Assembly: GCF_014117215.1 (NCBI RefSeq) | Contig: NZ_JACGXS010000012.1 | Coordinates: 1 to 64,000 of the forward strand | DNA: 64,000 nt | Reading direction: 5' to 3' | Origin: Stenotrophomonas tumulicola | GTDB taxonomy: Bacteria; Pseudomonadota; Gammaproteobacteria; Xanthomonadales; Xanthomonadaceae | Notes under the pieces: model-generated | What the model saw: the letters and a program-made list of their open reading frames with translations, nothing else | Database searches by the model: none | Told to the model about the DNA's origin: nothing | Translations under genes and position numbers: made by a program | In this document: piece after piece, positions 43,208 to 51,191 of the stretch | How positions within the stretch are numbered: position 1 is the first letter of the stretch | Layout: each line of letters begins with the position of its first letter

Positions 43208-44314
43208 ATGGATCATTTCGACCTGATCATCGTGGGCGCCGGAATCGTCGGTGCCCACTGCGCCAAGCTTGCGACAGAGCGTGGATGTACGGTCGCGCTC
43301 ATCGAGCCGGATGTCATCGGCGGCGGTGTCACCGCAGCATCGATGGGCCACCTGGTGGCGATGGACGATGATCCGGCGGAACTGGCGCTGGCACGTTACT
43401 CGCTGGGTCTGTGGGAGCAGTACAAGGGCGTCGCCGATGCGGAGTTCAGCCGTTGCGGCACGTTGTGGCTGGCGGCAACCGAACACGAGCTGGCCTCGGT
43501 GCCGGCCAGGGTACAGCGGTTGGCAAAGGCGGGCATCCATGCCGAGGCCGTAGATGCGGCGCAGCTGCGCCAGCTTGAACCGACGCTGGCAGGCGACCTG
43601 TTGGGCGGCATGCGGGTGCCCGGCGAAGCGGTGGTGTATCCACCGGGCATCTGCAACTGGCTGGTGGCGCGGGCCGTGGCAGGTGGAGCCCGCCTGTTGC
43701 AGGGACGTCGGGTGGTCCGCCTGCGCGAACAGGGCGTCGAGCTGGACGACGGCAGCCACCTCGCCGGACCGGTGCTGGTCGCTGCCGGAACCGCCAGCAC
43801 GACGTTGCTGCCGGAACTGCCGATGCACCAGCGGCGTGGCCACCTGGTCATCACCGACCGCTATCCCGGCACGCTCCGTCACCAGGTGCTTGAACTGGGC
43901 TATGCCAACAGCGCGCATGGCAATGATGCGGTCAGCGTTGCCTTCAACGTGCAGCCGCGGCCCACCGGCCAGCTGTTGCTGGGTTCCTCGCGTGAGCAGG
44001 GCGTACTGGACGGAGCGATCAATCCGGCGGTGCTGCGCAGCATGCTGCAGCGCGCCTTCCGCTTCCTGCCGGGGCTGCAATCGCTGAAGGCCATCCGCGT
44101 ATGGACGGGGCAGCGGCCCTGCACGCCTGATGGCCGTCCCTACATCGGTGCAGTGCCGGGTCGACGCGGCGCGTGGGTGGCCACCGGCCATGAAGGACTG
44201 GGCGTGGCCACCTCCACCGGTACCGCGCAGCTGCTGTTGGACCTGATCGAAGGCCGCGTGCCGGCGATCGACCCGGCGCCCTACGATCCGGCGCGGGTGA
44301 TCGCATGGGCATGA
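43208..44314 (+). CDS. D-hydroxyproline dehydrogenase, beta (DAAO-like FAD) subunit
   Basis: A 368-residue FAD-dependent oxidoreductase with the N-terminal dinucleotide-binding motif DLIIVGAGIVGAHCA and the DAAO-family C-terminal block YIGAVPGRRGAWVATGHEGLGVATSTGTAQLLLDLI. With the next two genes it matches the heteromeric (alpha-beta-gamma) D-hydroxyproline dehydrogenase described from Pseudomonas (LhpB/F/E or HcnC/A/B-like annotations). It oxidises cis-4-hydroxy-D-proline to 1-pyrroline-4-hydroxy-2-carboxylate. The ATG at 43208 was chosen; the next gene begins 10 bases before its stop. Confidence 0.9.
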   Translation: MDHFDLIIVGAGIVGAHCAKLATERGCTVALIEPDVIGGGVTAASMGHLVAMDDDPAELALARYSLGLWEQYKGVADAEFSRCGTLWLAATEHELASVPARVQRLAKAGIHAEAVDAAQLRQLEPTLAGDLLGGMRVPGEAVVYPPGICNWLVARAVAGGARLLQGRRVVRLREQGVELDDGSHLAGPVLVAAGTASTTLLPELPMHQRRGHLVITDRYPGTLRHQVLELGYANSAHGNDAVSVAFNVQPRPTGQLLLGSSREQGVLDGAINPAVLRSMLQRAFRFLPGLQSLKAIRVWTGQRPCTPDGRPYIGAVPGRRGAWVATGHEGLGVATSTGTAQLLLDLIEGRVPAIDPAPYDPARVIAWA

Positions 44315-44559
44315 CGCCGATGATGGTCCGGTTGCGGATCGACCAGCAGGACATCGCGGTCATCGCCGGCACCAGCGTGGCGGCCGCGATCGCACACGTG
44401 GGCGGCACCACGCGCACCTCGTGCACCGGCATGCGTCGTGCCCCGCTATGCGGCATGGGCGTCTGCTTCGAATGCCGCGCGACCGTCAATGGCGTTGCCC
44501 AGGAACGCACCTGCCTGCTGCCGGTGGCCGATGCGATGGAGGTGGTCACCCATGGCTGA
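44305..44559 (+). CDS. D-hydroxyproline dehydrogenase, gamma ([2Fe-2S]) subunit
   Basis: An 84-residue ferredoxin-like subunit. Cys49, Cys54, Cys57 and Cys70 have the C-x4-C-x2-C-x12-C spacing of plant-type [2Fe-2S] proteins (LCGMGVCFECRATVNG). It overlaps both neighbours by a few bases. It passes electrons from the FAD subunit; the ultimate acceptor is probably the respiratory chain. Confidence 0.92.
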   Translation: MGMTPMMVRLRIDQQDIAVIAGTSVAAAIAHVGGTTRTSCTGMRRAPLCGMGVCFECRATVNGVAQERTCLLPVADAMEVVTHG

Positions 44560-45859
44560 GCGCCATCTTCGTTGTGATGTCGCCGTCGTCGGCGCCGGAC
44601 CGGCGGGACTGTCCGCGGCCATCGCCGCAGCGGGCCAGGGGGCCCGCGTGGTGATCATCGACGCGCAGCCGGTGGCGGGCGGCCAGGTCTGGCGCAACGA
44701 CGTGCGCCACGGTGCACCTGCCGCGGCGTTGCAGCGGCGCGAGGCGGCAGCGGCGGCAGGAACGCTGCTGCTGTCGCGTTGCGAAGTCGTGGCCGCTGCG
44801 GGAGGGCGCCTGTTGATCAATGGCGATGGCGGCGCGACCACGCTGGACTACGATGCCATAGTGCTGGCCAGCGGTGCACGCGAACTGCTGCTGCCTTTCC
44901 CGGGCTGGACATTGCCCGGTGTCACTGGCGCCGGTGGCGCGCAGGCACTGGCCAAGCAGGGCGCCCCACTGCAGGGGCGGCGGGTGCTGCTGGCAGGTTC
45001 CGGTCCGCTGTTGCTGGCCAGTGCGCATACGCTCAAGCAGCATGGTGCCCACGTCGTCGGCATCCATGAGCAGGCATCGCGCGCGCAGGTCCACGCATTC
45101 GCCGCGTCATTGTGGCGCTGGCCGGCCAAGGCGCTGCAGGCGGCGCGGCTGCGCGCGGCACTGGTCGGCGTGCCCTATCGTCTTGGCAGCCATGTGCTGC
45201 GTGCGCTGGGCGAGCACCAGGTGCAGGCCGTCGAGCTGCAGCGCGGCGCATCCCGCGAGACGATCGAATGTGACCAGCTTGCGTGTGGCTTCGGCCTGGT
45301 ACCGAACATCGAGGTCGCCCAGCTGCTGTCCTGCGAACTGCAGCCGGAGGGCCGCCATGCGGCCGTCAAGGTCGACGAGTTCCAGTGCACCAGCAGGGCT
45401 GATGTCTTCGCAGCCGGCGAAGCATGCGGTATCGGCGGCGTGGACTGCGCCACGGTGGAAGGCCACATCGCCGGCCTGGCGGCCGCCGGCGCGCCGGACG
45501 CCGCCCGGCGGTACTTCCCCCGCCGCCAGCGTGCCCGGCATTTCGCCGCCTTGCTGCGCGCGCACTTCGCGCTGGGCGAACCGGTCCGCCAGCTGGCGGA
45601 CCGGGACACCCTGGTCTGTCGATGCGAGGACGTGCGCCTGGCTGACCTGGCCGGCAAGCACGACGCGCGCGCGATCAAGCTGCACACGCGATGCGGCATG
45701 GGCCCATGCCAGGGGCGCATCTGCGGCCCGGCCCTGGCCGAGATCGCCCACCTCCCCCGCATGGGGCTGCGTCCCCCCGTCTTTCCCGTTCCGTTGAACG
45801 TGCTGGCTGCGTTGCAGCCCAGCATGCCGGCGGATCCATCCCCAGGAGTCGTTAAATGA
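44552..45859 (+). CDS. D-hydroxyproline dehydrogenase, alpha (NAD(P)H-disulfide-reductase-like FAD) subunit
   Basis: 435 residues. An FAD-binding motif lies at the N terminus (DVAVVGAGPAGLSAAIAAAGQG), with a second nucleotide-binding GSGPLLLASAHTLKQHG in the middle. A C-terminal BFD-like [2Fe-2S] region carries the cysteines (LVCRCEDV; HTRCGMGPCQGRICGP). This is the HcnB/opine-oxidase-type subunit and completes the three-gene dehydrogenase. The ATG at 44552 overlaps the gamma-subunit gene by 8 bases. Confidence 0.9.
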   Translation: MAERHLRCDVAVVGAGPAGLSAAIAAAGQGARVVIIDAQPVAGGQVWRNDVRHGAPAAALQRREAAAAAGTLLLSRCEVVAAAGGRLLINGDGGATTLDYDAIVLASGARELLLPFPGWTLPGVTGAGGAQALAKQGAPLQGRRVLLAGSGPLLLASAHTLKQHGAHVVGIHEQASRAQVHAFAASLWRWPAKALQAARLRAALVGVPYRLGSHVLRALGEHQVQAVELQRGASRETIECDQLACGFGLVPNIEVAQLLSCELQPEGRHAAVKVDEFQCTSRADVFAAGEACGIGGVDCATVEGHIAGLAAAGAPDAARRYFPRRQRARHFAALLRAHFALGEPVRQLADRDTLVCRCEDVRLADLAGKHDARAIKLHTRCGMGPCQGRICGPALAEIAHLPRMGLRPPVFPVPLNVLAALQPSMPADPSPGVVK

Positions 45860-46758
45860 GCAAGAGCATGTGGCAGGGCGTCATTCCTGCACTCACCACG
45901 CCGTTCACCGCCGATGGCGAAGTCGACCACGCTTTCCTCGCCAAGCATGCGCAATGGCAGATAGAGGCCGGCTGCATCGGCGTGGTACCGCTGGGATCGC
46001 TTGGCGAAAGCGCTACGCTTTCGTTCGACGAAAAGATCGCCATCGTGCGCACGCTGGTCAAGGCATTGGGCGACACGGCGCCGGTGATCCCGGGCATCGG
46101 CTCGCTGTCCACCGACGAAGCAGTACGCCTGGCCCAGGCCTGCGAAGCTGAAGGCGCCCGCGGCCTGATGGTGCTGCCGCCTTATGCCTACTCCACCGAT
46201 TGGAAGGAAATGAGCGCGCACTTCCGGGCCATCGCCAAGGCGACCGGGCTGCCGATCCTGCTGTACAACAATCCCATCGCGTACAAGACCGATTTCACCG
46301 CCGCGCAGATCGCCGAGCTGGCCAACGAACTGCCGCAGGTCGAGGCGGTCAAGGAATCCTCCGGCGACATCCGTCGCCTGGCTGACATCCAGGCATTGTC
46401 CGGCGACCGGCTGGTGCTGATGACCGGCATCGACGATGCCATCGTGGAAGGCCTGGCGATGGGCGTGACCGGCTGGATCGCCGGACAGGTCAATGCGTTT
46501 CCGCATGAATCCGTTGCGCTGTTCAACCGCGCGCGCGACGGCGGCTATGACGCGGTGAAGGATCTCTACAGCTGGTTCCTGCCACTGCTGCGCCTGGATA
46601 CCGTGCCCAAGTTCGTGCAGCTGATCAAGCTGACCCAGCAGTGCGTCGACTGGGGCAATGAGCGGGTGCGGGCACCGCGCCTGGTGGTCGAAGGGGCAGA
46701 GCGCGATGCGGCCCTGCTGATCATCGAAAGCGCCATCAAACACCGCCCGGAGTTGTAA
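45856..46758 (+). CDS. lhpC: 1-pyrroline-4-hydroxy-2-carboxylate deaminase (DapA family)
   Basis: A 300-residue class I aldolase-fold enzyme that deaminates and dehydrates the imine to 2-oxoglutarate semialdehyde. DapA-type features are present: GVIPALTTPFTADGEVD, GSLGESATLSFDEK, LYNNPIAYKTDFT and the Schiff-base Lys166 in VEAVKESSGDIRRL. Assignment over other DapA paralogues rests on the operon, between the dehydrogenase and the semialdehyde dehydrogenase. It starts with an ATGA overlap. Confidence 0.93.
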   Translation: MSKSMWQGVIPALTTPFTADGEVDHAFLAKHAQWQIEAGCIGVVPLGSLGESATLSFDEKIAIVRTLVKALGDTAPVIPGIGSLSTDEAVRLAQACEAEGARGLMVLPPYAYSTDWKEMSAHFRAIAKATGLPILLYNNPIAYKTDFTAAQIAELANELPQVEAVKESSGDIRRLADIQALSGDRLVLMTGIDDAIVEGLAMGVTGWIAGQVNAFPHESVALFNRARDGGYDAVKDLYSWFLPLLRLDTVPKFVQLIKLTQQCVDWGNERVRAPRLVVEGAERDAALLIIESAIKHRPEL

Positions 46759-46760
46759 GC

Positions 46761-48356
46761 ATGAGCCATCTGCAGCCAGTCCTTGTTGCCGGCACGTGGC
46801 GCGATGCGGTCGAGCCGTCAGGTTCGCTGGAAGCGCACGACCCGACCACCGGCGAGTCGATCGGAGACCGGTATCCGGTCAGCTCACGCCGCGAGGTGGA
46901 GCAGGCACTGGCTGCAGCGCTTGGAGTGGCGGAGGCGATGGCTTCCGCCGACCCGGCGCGCATCGCAGGCTTCCTGGATGCCTACGCCGATGGCATCGAA
47001 GCCCAGGCCGATGCGCTGGTGGCGATGGCGCACCGTGAAACCGGCCTGCCAGCCAGCCCGCGCCTGCGTGATGTCGAACTGCCGCGCACCACCGGGCAAC
47101 TGCGCCAGGCCGCACGCGCCGTCTGGCAACGCAGCTGGACGCATCCGGTGATCGATACCGCCACCGGGCTGCGCGCGATGTATGGCCCGTTGGCAAAGCC
47201 GGTGGTGGTGTTCGGCCCCAACAACTTCCCCTTCGCCTTCAATGCCATTGCCGGCAGCGACTTTGCATCCGCCATCGCCGCGCAGGCACCGGTGATTGCC
47301 AAGGTGCATCCGCTGCATCCGGGTACCAGCCTGATGCTTGGCCGCATCGCCCACGATGCGCTGCTCGCCGCAGGCCTGCCGGCAGCGGCGATCCAACTGC
47401 TGTACCAGGTGGAAGGCGCGGCCAGCGAGTTGCTGGTGGGCAATCCGGCCGTCGGTGGAGTCGGATTCACCGGGGGCCGTGCCGGTGGCCTGGCACTCAA
47501 GGCATTGGCTGACCGGGCTGGCGTTCCGTTCTACGCGGAAATGTCCAGCATCAATCCGGTGTTCCTGCTGGAGGGCGCGCTGGCCGAGCGCGGCAGCGCC
47601 CTGGCGCAGGAATTCTTCGCCTCGTGCACGATGGGTAGTGGGCAGTTCTGTACCAATCCCGGCTTGCTGGTGGTACCGCACGGCGAGGCGGGTGATGCTT
47701 TCCTGGCCGACGCCTGCAAGCGCTTTGATGCCGCCCAGGCGCAGGTATTGTTCTCCGCCGATGGCAAGCGGCACCTCACGGCAGCGCTCCAGGCCCTGGC
47801 CGAGGCAGGGGCATCGCATCGCGCGGGCAGGCCGACACCCCAGCGCGACGGGGCATGGGTCCAGCCGCAACTGCTGGAAGTCGATGGCGAGTGCTTCCTG
47901 CAAGCACCACAGGCGCTGCAGGTCGAAGCCTTTGGCCCGGCCAGCGTGGTCGTACGCAGCCATGGCCCGGCGCAATCGCTGGCCATCGCGCGTGCTTTCG
48001 AGGGCAACCTGACCGCTACCGTCTATCGTGCTGGCGATGGCAGCGATGACGCATTCGCGGCCATGCTGATGCCGCTGCTGCGGCCACGCGTCGGTCGCCT
48101 GATCGTGGACAGGATGCCCACCGGCGTGGCGGTCAGCCCGGCGCAGAACCACGGCGGTCCCTATCCTGCTACCAGCCATCCGGGATTCACCTCGGTGGGC
48201 ATGCCGGGCTCCATCCGCCGCTTTGCTGGCCTGCACAGCTATGACAACGTACCCGACGCGTTGCTGCCGCCGGCGCTGCGCGATGCCAATCCCGGACACA
48301 TCTGGCGCCTGGTGGATGGGCAATGGAGCACCTCAGGAGTGGGGGCGGAAGGATGA
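46761..48356 (+). CDS. lhpG: Alpha-ketoglutarate semialdehyde dehydrogenase
   Basis: A 531-residue aldehyde dehydrogenase completing the pathway to 2-oxoglutarate. VVVFGPNNFPFAFNAIAGSDFASAIAAQAPVIAKVHP is the KGSADH-type NAD(P)-binding opening. A Glu lies in PFYAEMSSINPVFLL, and the catalytic Cys297 in MGSGQFCTNPG. It starts two bases after lhpC and ends in an ATGA overlap with the peptidase gene. Confidence 0.93.
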   Translation: MSHLQPVLVAGTWRDAVEPSGSLEAHDPTTGESIGDRYPVSSRREVEQALAAALGVAEAMASADPARIAGFLDAYADGIEAQADALVAMAHRETGLPASPRLRDVELPRTTGQLRQAARAVWQRSWTHPVIDTATGLRAMYGPLAKPVVVFGPNNFPFAFNAIAGSDFASAIAAQAPVIAKVHPLHPGTSLMLGRIAHDALLAAGLPAAAIQLLYQVEGAASELLVGNPAVGGVGFTGGRAGGLALKALADRAGVPFYAEMSSINPVFLLEGALAERGSALAQEFFASCTMGSGQFCTNPGLLVVPHGEAGDAFLADACKRFDAAQAQVLFSADGKRHLTAALQALAEAGASHRAGRPTPQRDGAWVQPQLLEVDGECFLQAPQALQVEAFGPASVVVRSHGPAQSLAIARAFEGNLTATVYRAGDGSDDAFAAMLMPLLRPRVGRLIVDRMPTGVAVSPAQNHGGPYPATSHPGFTSVGMPGSIRRFAGLHSYDNVPDALLPPALRDANPGHIWRLVDGQWSTSGVGAEG

Positions 48357-49555
48357 CGCCGCAGATCGGCCACCTGTCGCTGTCCGATGCACGTGCCCAG
48401 CTGCGGCCTTGGCAAGCGCAGGCGGCCCCGATCAGCGCCGATGAACATGGGCAGCGGATTGAACAGGCACGCGCGCTGATGCAGCGCCTGGGTGTGGACG
48501 CGCTGCTGGTCACCGCCGGCGCCTCGCTGCGTTACTTCACCGGGGTTGCCTGGGCGGCCAGCGAACGGCTGGTAGCGTTGCTGGTCACCCGCGTGGGCAA
48601 GCCGGTGCTGGTCTGTCCTGCGTTCGAGGAAGGCTCGCTCGACGCGGTGCTGCGCATCGAGGTGGACAAGCGGCTCTGGGAGGAACACGAGAACCCGCAC
48701 GCGCGGGTGGCACAGGCGATGCGCGAGCGCGGGGCCAGTACCCTGGCACTCGACCCCGCCGCTGCCCTGGCGATCCACACCGGGCTGGCCCGGCACCTGC
48801 GGGCCGCTGCCATCACCGACGCCACCGTACTCATCGACGGCTGCCGGATGCGCAAGTCGCCGGCAGAACTGGCGTTGATGCAGCAGGCCTGTGACATGAC
48901 GCTGTTCGTGCAGCGCCTGGCAGCGGGTATCGCGCACGAGGGCATCACCACCGGGCAACTGGTGCGCTTCATCGACGAGGCGCACCGTGCGCTGGGTGCC
49001 GACGATGGTTCCACCTTCTGCATCGTGCAGTTCGGCCATGCCACGGCCTACCCGCATGGCATCCCCGGCGTACAGCAACTTCGCGACGGTGACCTGGTGC
49101 TGATCGACACCGGCTGCACCGTGCACGGCTACCACTCGGACATCACCCGCACCTGGATCCATGGCCGGGCGAGCGACCTGCAGCAACGCATCTGGGCGTT
49201 GGAGAAAGAGGCCCAGCAGGCGGCCTTCGAGGCGGTCCGGCCCGGCGTGGCCTGCGAAGACGTGGATGCGGCCGCTCGCAGGGTGCTGGCCGCGGCCGGC
49301 CTGGGCCCCGATTACCAGTTGCCTGGCCTGCCGCATCGCACCGGACATGGCTGTGGGTTGGCCATCCACGAGGCGCCCTACGTGGTGCGCGGCAACCGCA
49401 TTGCGCTGGCAACCGGCATGTGCGCCAGCAATGAACCGATGATCGTGGTGCCTGGCCAGTTCGGCGTGCGCCTGGAAGACCATTTCCATGTGACAGCCGA
49501 TGGCGCGCGGTGGTTCACCACGCCATCGCCGGCAATCGACATCCCGTTTGCATGA
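48353..49555 (+). CDS. M24-family Xaa-Pro-type aminopeptidase/dipeptidase
   Basis: 400 residues. An N-terminal creatinase-like domain (SLRYFTGVAWAASERLVALLVTR) is followed by the pita-bread catalytic domain with all five metal ligands apparent: Asp/Asp in LIDTGCTVHGYHSDITRT, His in HRTGHGCGLAIHE, Glu in SNEPMI and Glu in VRLEDHFHV. No signal peptide, so it is cytoplasmic. Translationally coupled to lhpG. It probably splits imported X-Pro or X-Hyp dipeptides, or Hyp-containing peptides, feeding the epimerase. Confidence 0.9.
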   Translation: MTPQIGHLSLSDARAQLRPWQAQAAPISADEHGQRIEQARALMQRLGVDALLVTAGASLRYFTGVAWAASERLVALLVTRVGKPVLVCPAFEEGSLDAVLRIEVDKRLWEEHENPHARVAQAMRERGASTLALDPAAALAIHTGLARHLRAAAITDATVLIDGCRMRKSPAELALMQQACDMTLFVQRLAAGIAHEGITTGQLVRFIDEAHRALGADDGSTFCIVQFGHATAYPHGIPGVQQLRDGDLVLIDTGCTVHGYHSDITRTWIHGRASDLQQRIWALEKEAQQAAFEAVRPGVACEDVDAAARRVLAAAGLGPDYQLPGLPHRTGHGCGLAIHEAPYVVRGNRIALATGMCASNEPMIVVPGQFGVRLEDHFHVTADGARWFTTPSPAIDIPFA

Positions 49556-49619
49556 GGTAACCCCCGCACGAAGTCGTCCCCCGCTTCGCCGAACACGTCC
49601 TATAACGCGCAGGTGATCC

Positions 49620-51191
49620 ATGGCATCGCAAGGCAAGTTCAAGAAGACGCTCAGCTTGACCGACCTGACCTTCATCGGGCTCGGTTCCATCTTCGGCTCC
49701 GGGTGGCTTTTCGCAGCCAGCCATGTTTCGGCCATGGCCGGACCGGCCGGCATCCTGTCGTGGGTGTTCGGCGGCTTTGCGGTATTCCTGCTGGGGCTGG
49801 TCTACTGCGAGCTGGGGGCGGCGCTGCCACGCGCCGGCGGCGTGGTGCGCTATCCGGAGTTCTCGCATGGGCCGCTGCTGGGTTCGTTGATGGGCTTCGT
49901 CACCTTGATCGCGTTCTCCAGCCTGATCGCGATCGAGGCCGTCGCCAGCCGCCAGTACGCGGCAGCCTGGTTCCCCGGCCTCAACGTCGAAGGCAGCAGC
50001 GATCCGAGCCTGCTGGGTTGGCTCGTCCAGTTCGGATTGCTGGTGCTGTATTTCCTGCTGAACTATTTCAGCGTCAAGAGCTTCGCGATCTCCAACAACA
50101 TCGTCAGCGTGTTCAAGTTCATGGTGCCACTGCTGGTGATCGTGCTGCTGCTGACCCACTTCGACAGCGCCAACATGCAGGTCCATGGCTTCGCACCGAG
50201 TGGCTCGGCAGGCGTGCAGCTGGCCATTTCCACCGGCGGCATCATCTTCGCCTACCTGGGCCTGACGCCGATCGTGTCGGTGGCCAGCGAAGTGCGCGAG
50301 CCGCAGAAAACGATCCCGATCGCGTTGATCCTGTCGATAACGCTGTCCACGGTGATCTATGTGTTGCTGCAGGTATCGTTCCTGGGTGCCATCCCCGCCG
50401 GGCAACTGGCGGGAGGCTGGGCGGGCATCGACAAGCTCTACGCACTGCCTTACCGCGATATCGCATTGACCCTGGGCATGGGCTGGCTGGCGTTCCTGGT
50501 GGTGGCCGACGCGGTGGTGTCGCCCAGCGGTACCGGCAACATCTACATGAACGCCACGCCGCGGGTGATGTACGGCTGGGCGCGCAGTGGCGGCTTCCTG
50601 CCCGCGTTGACCAAGATCGACGCCAAGTCCGGCATACCGCGCCGCGCGCTGTGGGCAAGCTTTGCACTGTCGCTGTTCTGGACGCTTCCGTTTCCGTCCT
50701 GGGAGAAGCTGATCGGCGTGGTGTCTGCCGCGCTGGTGCTGAGCTATGCGGTGGCGCCGGTGACCGTGGCGGCATTGCGTCGCAGCGCGCCAGGACTGGC
50801 GCGGCCATTCAAGGTGCGTGCGTTCGCCGTGCTTGGGCCGGTGTCCTTCATCGTGGCCGCGCTGATCGTCTACTGGTCGCGCTGGCAGGTGCTGTCGTGG
50901 CTGCTCGGGCTGCAGGTGGTGATGTTCGCGGCCTATGTCATCTACAAGCTGCCTTCCGTGCAGGGGCGGCAGAAGCTGCTGCGGCAGGTCCAGTGCTCGT
51001 TGTGGTTGATCGTCTTCTACGTGCTGGTCATGGCGATGTCCTACCTCGGGACCTTCGGTGGCATCGGCCTGGTTGCCCATCCGTGGGATTCGTTGATCGT
51101 GGCGGTGGTTGCGCTGGGCATCTACGAGTGGGCCGCGCGCAGCGGGCTGCGCACGCATGAGCTGGACCTGGACGAGGATGAAGCCGATTGA
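49620..51191 (+). CDS. APC-superfamily amino-acid permease
   Basis: A 523-residue transporter with about 12 membrane helices. It begins with the APC core TFIGLGSIFGSGWLFAASHVSAMAGPAGILSWVFGG and continues PRAGGVVRYPEFSHGP. The family is typical for amino acids; within this operon hydroxyproline or small Hyp peptides are plausible substrates. It starts 64 bases after the M24 peptidase and its stop overlaps the S9 peptidase ATG by four bases. Confidence 0.9.
   Translation: MASQGKFKKTLSLTDLTFIGLGSIFGSGWLFAASHVSAMAGPAGILSWVFGGFAVFLLGLVYCELGAALPRAGGVVRYPEFSHGPLLGSLMGFVTLIAFSSLIAIEAVASRQYAAAWFPGLNVEGSSDPSLLGWLVQFGLLVLYFLLNYFSVKSFAISNNIVSVFKFMVPLLVIVLLLTHFDSANMQVHGFAPSGSAGVQLAISTGGIIFAYLGLTPIVSVASEVREPQKTIPIALILSITLSTVIYVLLQVSFLGAIPAGQLAGGWAGIDKLYALPYRDIALTLGMGWLAFLVVADAVVSPSGTGNIYMNATPRVMYGWARSGGFLPALTKIDAKSGIPRRALWASFALSLFWTLPFPSWEKLIGVVSAALVLSYAVAPVTVAALRRSAPGLARPFKVRAFAVLGPVSFIVAALIVYWSRWQVLSWLLGLQVVMFAAYVIYKLPSVQGRQKLLRQVQCSLWLIVFYVLVMAMSYLGTFGGIGLVAHPWDSLIVAVVALGIYEWAARSGLRTHELDLDEDEAD

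Noticed and set aside
48239..49753. A 504-codon minus-strand open frame opposite the M24 peptidase
   Set aside because: Shadow frame; the plus strand carries all five M24 metal ligands and operon-style overlaps.
49613..51160. A 515-codon plus-strand frame overlapping the APC permease in another frame
   Set aside because: Composition is Arg/Gly/Ala-rich without hydrophobic segments; the neighbouring frame encodes a clear 12-helix transporter.
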